From a virus: a stretch of 22,081 nucleotides of DNA. This document shows, one piece after another, positions 20,919-22,081 of this stretch (positions within the stretch are counted from its first letter, which is position 1; the number at the start of each line of letters is the position of its first letter). The translations under genes were made by a program, and so were the position numbers. The notes under the pieces are model-generated. The model did not search any database and was not told the DNA's origin. It was given only the letters and a program-made list of their open reading frames with translations. The stretch lies in the IMG/VR virus record IMGVR_UViG_3300042673_000600, positions 1 through 22,081 of that record; one strand, given 5' to 3'.

Positions 20919-21998
20919 TTAAATTAAATTAGTATTTTGTTTTATATATTCACTATCTTTTGTTGGAATCATATCATTAAACATATCCCAGTTAAGAATA
21001 ACATCTTCGGTAAACTTTTTGTAATTACAACTACTAACATGCCCAGTTGGTCCCATTGCATTAGTACGAAGTGCGTTTTCTACATTAGTTTGTGTTTTGA
21101 AATCAGTATATTCCATCCAAATAGGATTAAAATCTTCATCTGTACTTTTTACTTGATTTCTAATAGTCCATTCAAATACACCACCTTTAGAATGCACACC
21201 TTCCTCTTCAAAAAACCAACAATATTTATCCCAATCAATTGATTTATATAAATACTTACAATATGGATAAACATCCACTCTATTGTTTGGCTCATTCCAA
21301 GTGTTAATTACTTCCCTTTGTGTAAATAATCTATCAATCATTTCATCTGCATCTTTCCAATTATACGGCATTAATCCATAATCATATTGTAATGAAAATG
21401 AATTATGCATAAAGAAAGATTTCATCTCAATTCTGTTATTCTCACAAAAACTTATTAAGTAATCAAAATATTCCATCCACTCAAAATATCTACTTTCATC
21501 ATTATATAATGTTTCAACATATGCAGTATTATATTTAAACATTCTTTTATTCTCACCGGTTTCTAATGAAGATTTACCCATATTAGGAACTGCTAAATTT
21601 ATCCAATAACCATTTGCACCTGGTACTATTTTTTCTTTTAAATAATCGTTTGCATAATTATGATGTTCTTTTAATGGTATATGTTCTTTAATTTCGTTTG
21701 AGATAAAATGTGTTCTACGGAAAAAAGATGACCATTGTATAATCATTGAAATATCTTTACCTTCAATACCACTATTAAGTAATTCTTTTGCTTTGTATAT
21801 TGCAGAACGAACAATCATTGAATTATTATTCGCCGGGCTACCCATATTAAAAACCTTTAGTTCTGGAAATTTATGTTGTAACCAATGTGGATAATACCAA
21901 TTTCTATTATCATCTACTAAAAATTTATCTTCACCTCTTTCTAAATTAACTCTATGTGCAGATGTAAATGAACAACCCGATGTAATTAAATATTTCAT
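20919..21998 (-). CDS. SGNH/GDSL hydrolase-like protein
   Basis: 359 residues. Block I is SGCSFT (7-12, nucleophile Ser10), block II-like FNMGSPANNN (50-59, with oxyanion-type Gly53 and Asn57) and block V-like EGVHSKGG (266-273, His269). The acid normally three residues before the His is Glu266 here, not Asp. Between them lie aromatic-rich regions (YYPHWL, QWSSFFRR). No signal peptide is seen, so it probably acts in the cytoplasm. SGNH proteins of this style are common in T4-like phages of aquatic hosts; the substrate may be an acyl or acetyl ester on glycan, LPS or another phage protein. The ATG shares bases with the stop of the upstream partial gene (ATGA). Confidence 0.68.
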   Translation of the reverse strand: MKYLITSGCSFTSAHRVNLERGEDKFLVDDNRNWYYPHWLQHKFPELKVFNMGSPANNNSMIVRSAIYKAKELLNSGIEGKDISMIIQWSSFFRRTHFISNEIKEHIPLKEHHNYANDYLKEKIVPGANGYWINLAVPNMGKSSLETGENKRMFKYNTAYVETLYNDESRYFEWMEYFDYLISFCENNRIEMKSFFMHNSFSLQYDYGLMPYNWKDADEMIDRLFTQREVINTWNEPNNRVDVYPYCKYLYKSIDWDKYCWFFEEEGVHSKGGVFEWTIRNQVKSTDEDFNPIWMEYTDFKTQTNVENALRTNAMGPTGHVSSCNYKKFTEDVILNWDMFNDMIPTKDSEYIKQNTNLI

Positions 21999-22081
21999 AT
22001 TATTTTTATGTATATATCACTATTTACTGGTAATGCTAATGAATTATTGTGATATAATATTTTTCCATCATCTGAAAATCC
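21995..22081 (-). CDS. 3' end of an unidentified gene
   Basis: The minus strand is open from the right edge of the window to TGA at 21997-21995: 28 residues ending IYIKII. The TGA overlaps the ATG of the SGNH-like gene as ATGA, the coupling used at other junctions here, which supports a real coding end. The 5' part is outside the window, so no function can be given. Confidence 0.6.
   Translation of the reverse strand, partial: GFSDDGKILYHNNSLALPVNSDIYIKII

Noticed and set aside
1-22081. tRNA genes, rRNA genes, riboswitches or insertion sequences
   Set aside because: Gaps between genes are short (at most about 50 nt once the small basic gene is counted) and show no cloverleaf, conserved aptamer, inverted terminal repeat or transposase.

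Overview
The window reads as an interior piece of the genome of a large, tailed, T4-related bacteriophage whose host belongs to the Bacteroidetes. The phage assignment rests on a T4-type replisome: family B DNA polymerase (gp43-like), sliding clamp (gp45-like), clamp-loader ATPase (gp44-like) and a divergent small clamp-loader subunit (gp62-like), together with dUTPase, a GroES-type co-chaperonin and a holin-like protein. The host assignment rests on very AT-rich DNA, mostly Shine-Dalgarno-free A/T-rich leaders, signal peptides that end in Ala/Ser/Gly followed by Gln (the Bacteroidetes 'Q-rule'), and a metallophosphoesterase that looks like the cellular Bacteroidetes enzyme. No tRNA, rRNA, CRISPR array, insertion sequence or capsid/tail gene is seen.

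Every supported gene is on the minus strand, so transcription runs from the right edge to the left. Genes are nearly contiguous; several stop and start codons share bases (TAATG, ATGA, GTGA). No stretch of 300 bases lacks a gene. Region A (right, about 19.8-22.1 kb): end of an unidentified gene, an SGNH-hydrolase-like protein, an MTA/SAH nucleosidase-like protein and a 2H phosphoesterase (LigT-like). Region B (about 10.1-19.8 kb): DNA polymerase, an ABC-ATPase/GNAT fusion, sliding clamp, a SPPY-type DNA methyltransferase, dUTPase, a fucosyltransferase-like glycosyltransferase, clamp loader, GroES, a zinc-ribbon protein and gp62. Modification-type enzymes are thus interleaved with the replisome, which suggests (but does not prove) modified phage DNA.

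Region C (about 4.2-10.05 kb) is the unusual part: a six-gene, tightly coupled cassette of envelope proteins. It holds a membrane-anchored CsgG/YajG-like protein, two paralogous large secreted proteins with cohesin-like C-termini (one also with a PA14 domain and one dockerin-type calcium loop), an outer-membrane beta-barrel-like protein and two paralogous lipoproteins with immunoglobulin-like tails. None of these looks like a virion part, because each has an export signal; they look designed to remodel the surface of the infected cell.

Region D (about 2.77-4.2 kb) has three membrane proteins, the last holin-like, closed by a rho-independent terminator at 2732-2756. Region E (left, 1-2718) starts 14 bases past that terminator: a GT2 glycosyltransferase, an LpxH-like metallophosphoesterase, a clear CsgG-like exported protein, a 35-residue basic protein, and a secreted Trp/Asn/Gly-rich protein cut by the left edge. 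Two CsgG-like proteins therefore bracket the envelope genes. The best candidate for an undescribed system is this phage-encoded envelope locus (C plus E).
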